NCBI RefSeq assembly: GCF_033193315.1
Contig: NZ_CP136187.1
Location: forward strand, 1,488,001 to 1,552,000
DNA: 64,000 bases
Source of the DNA: Agathobaculum sp. NTUH-O15-33
Lineage (GTDB): Bacteria; Bacillota; Clostridia; Oscillospirales; Butyricicoccaceae
Reading direction: 5' to 3'
Part shown: positions 62,873-64,000 of the stretch, piece after piece
Numbering within the stretch: position 1 is the first letter of the stretch
Layout: every line of letters starts with the position of its first letter
Notes under the pieces: model-generated
Told to the model about the DNA's origin: nothing
Databases searched by the model: none
What the model saw: the letters and a program-made list of their open reading frames with translations, nothing else
Position numbers and translations under genes: made by a program

Positions 62873-64000
62873 TTAACTTGCGGACGTGCTTTCGCTTTGC
62901 CATGCGTTTGCTTTCAGAACAAAAAACACGGTAAGCAGGGTCGAAAAAAGGTCGGCCGCCGGCTGTACGCAGATCACGCCGGTCAGGTCGAACAGCCGGG
63001 GCAGGGTGAATATGAGAGGGAAGAAGAAAATACCCTGCCGGCTCAAGCTGAGCGCGCTGCCGATCAGGCTATTCCCAATCGCCAGATAGAGGGAAGCGTA
63101 CACCATTTGAAATCCAAAGGTGATGAGCAGCACGGCGTTCAGCCGCAGCGCCTTGCTGGCCAGCGCGATCATCTGCGCGTCGCTTCCGAAAAGGGAAACC
63201 ACCGGCTCGGCAAATACGATCAGCGCCGCCGCCGCGATCACGCAAAAGGCGGTCGACCAGATCAGGCAAAGCTTAATGGACTTTTGCAGCCGCCCCAGCT
63301 GCTTCGCGCCGTAATTGTAGCCCGCGAAAGGCTGAAAGCCCTTTAGAAAACCGAACACGACATAGGTGGACACGGTCATGATCCGGGTGACGGCCCCCAT
63401 GGCCGCGACGGCATAATCGCCATAGGGCTTGGCAGCCGTATTAATCAACCCCATGGACGCGCTGGCCAGAAACTGAAACAGAAGCACGGGAACGCCTATT
63501 TTTAAGATTTCGCCGTAAATTTTTCCCGAAATTGTGATCTTGCGCAGAGAAAACCGCAGCACACCCTTTTTCTTTGCGATATAGCCGAGATAAAGCGCCA
63601 TATTCAGGCACAGAGAGAGCACGGTGGCGATCGCCGCGCCCTCGATGCCCAGCTTCATGCCATAAATCAGGATGGGGTCCAAAATCACGTTCGCAAGGCT
63701 GCCCGTTAGCATGGCGGCCATGGTAAAGCGGGTAGCGCCCTGCGCGGTAAGCAGGTTGTTCATGGATACGGTGAACACGTTGATGATAGAGCCCACGACA
63801 TAGATTTTCGCGTAGGCGCGCGCATAGGGCAGAATCGTTTCCGTAGCGCCGAGAGAGGTCAATACGGGATCGAGAAAAAGAAGGATGACCGCGATGATCG
63901 CGCCGCCCAATAAGATACCGGAGAAAAGCGCGGTCGAAGCGGTCCGGTCCGCATGCTCGTGATCGCCTTTGCCGAGCAAGCGGGAAATGTAAGAGGATGC
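62873..64000 (-). CDS. MATE-family efflux transporter, N-terminus cut by window edge
   Basis: At least 375 residues of a multidrug-and-toxin-extrusion protein. The first residues in the window, ASSYISRLLGKGDHEHADRT, are the MATE motif after helix 2, so about 60-80 N-terminal residues lie beyond 64000. FTVSMNNLLTAQGATRFTMA and DPILIYGMKLGIEGAAIATV and GFQPFAGYNYGAKQLGRLQK are further family blocks, with about ten membrane helices visible. Substrate unknown. Ends at 62873 beside the shared terminator. Confidence 0.9.
   Translation of the reverse strand, partial: ASSYISRLLGKGDHEHADRTASTALFSGILLGGAIIAVILLFLDPVLTSLGATETILPYARAYAKIYVVGSIINVFTVSMNNLLTAQGATRFTMAAMLTGSLANVILDPILIYGMKLGIEGAAIATVLSLCLNMALYLGYIAKKKGVLRFSLRKITISGKIYGEILKIGVPVLLFQFLASASMGLINTAAKPYGDYAVAAMGAVTRIMTVSTYVVFGFLKGFQPFAGYNYGAKQLGRLQKSIKLCLIWSTAFCVIAAAALIVFAEPVVSLFGSDAQMIALASKALRLNAVLLITFGFQMVYASLYLAIGNSLIGSALSLSRQGIFFFPLIFTLPRLFDLTGVICVQPAADLFSTLLTVFFVLKANAWQSESTSAS

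Noticed and set aside
1..64000. tRNA, rRNA, phage integrase or IS transposase genes
   Set aside because: None recognised on either strand; repeats present are non-coding.

Overview
The window reads as chromosomal DNA of a GC-rich, spore-forming, anaerobic member of the Clostridia (an Oscillospiraceae/Butyricicoccaceae-like gut bacterium is my inference). The basis is a DUF4317 protein, an [FeFe]-hydrogenase, a B12-dependent ribonucleotide reductase, two small spore-coat proteins, a GerA/SpoVAF-type germination protein, an SLH-anchored surface enzyme, strong AGGAGG ribosome binding sites, several TTG/GTG starts and sigma-A-like promoters. I saw no rRNA or tRNA gene. Both edges cut a gene: a PHP phosphoesterase on the left and a MATE exporter on the right.

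Layout. 1-9.4 kb: PHP esterase (partial), DUF4317 protein, a circularly permuted GTPase (RsgA-like) fused to an RNHCP zinc domain behind a leader with two short peptides and a terminator, a PAS-GGDEF cyclase, an AraC/VOC pair and nicotinate phosphoribosyltransferase. 9.6-18.3 kb: the arginine operon argGHCJBDF, with an ArgR-like box upstream and AT-rich palindromic elements in three of its gaps. 18.3-25.2 kb: LacI regulator, gene remnants, and a hydrogenase module (NuoF/GltD-like fusion, FeFe hydrogenase, small monooxygenase-like protein). 25.2-35.2 kb: DUF5131, YaiI/YqxD, an Imm5-like protein (frameshifted), Tag glycosylase, a zinc dehydrogenase, a sugar-phosphate isomerase divergent from a LacI regulator, nrdJ with an NrdR-like box, an SGNH hydrolase and TrmO. 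35.3-37.3 kb: spore-coat proteins and RtcB. 37.9-49.8 kb: a complete type I-C CRISPR-Cas locus, cas3-cas5-cas8c-cas7-cas4-cas1-cas2 reading leftward into an array of 61 repeats. 50.3-64 kb: a GPH sugar symporter divergent from an RpiR regulator across a 101-bp-period tandem regulatory repeat, a large surface metallophosphatase with three SLH repeats, a GerA-family protein, a second type II topoisomerase pair, and the MATE exporter.

The arg operon covers acetylglutamate to arginine in one transcript. The Cas genes form one tightly coupled operon (gaps 0-6 nt or overlaps) with the array at its end. Several regulators face the genes they may control: RpiR/GPH symporter and LacI/isomerase.

Two features run through the window. 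First, small non-coding repeat families are scattered between genes: a palindromic MITE-like family (three copies), a family found beside terminator hairpins (two full copies and two remnants), the arg-operon elements (three), and a 270-bp inverted duplication. Second, three otherwise intact genes (hydA, cas4 and the Imm5-like gene) each carry one single-base shift. Two sit at A5 runs with one A too many and the third is explained by one A too few, which points to homopolymer-length error or slippage rather than old pseudogenes.
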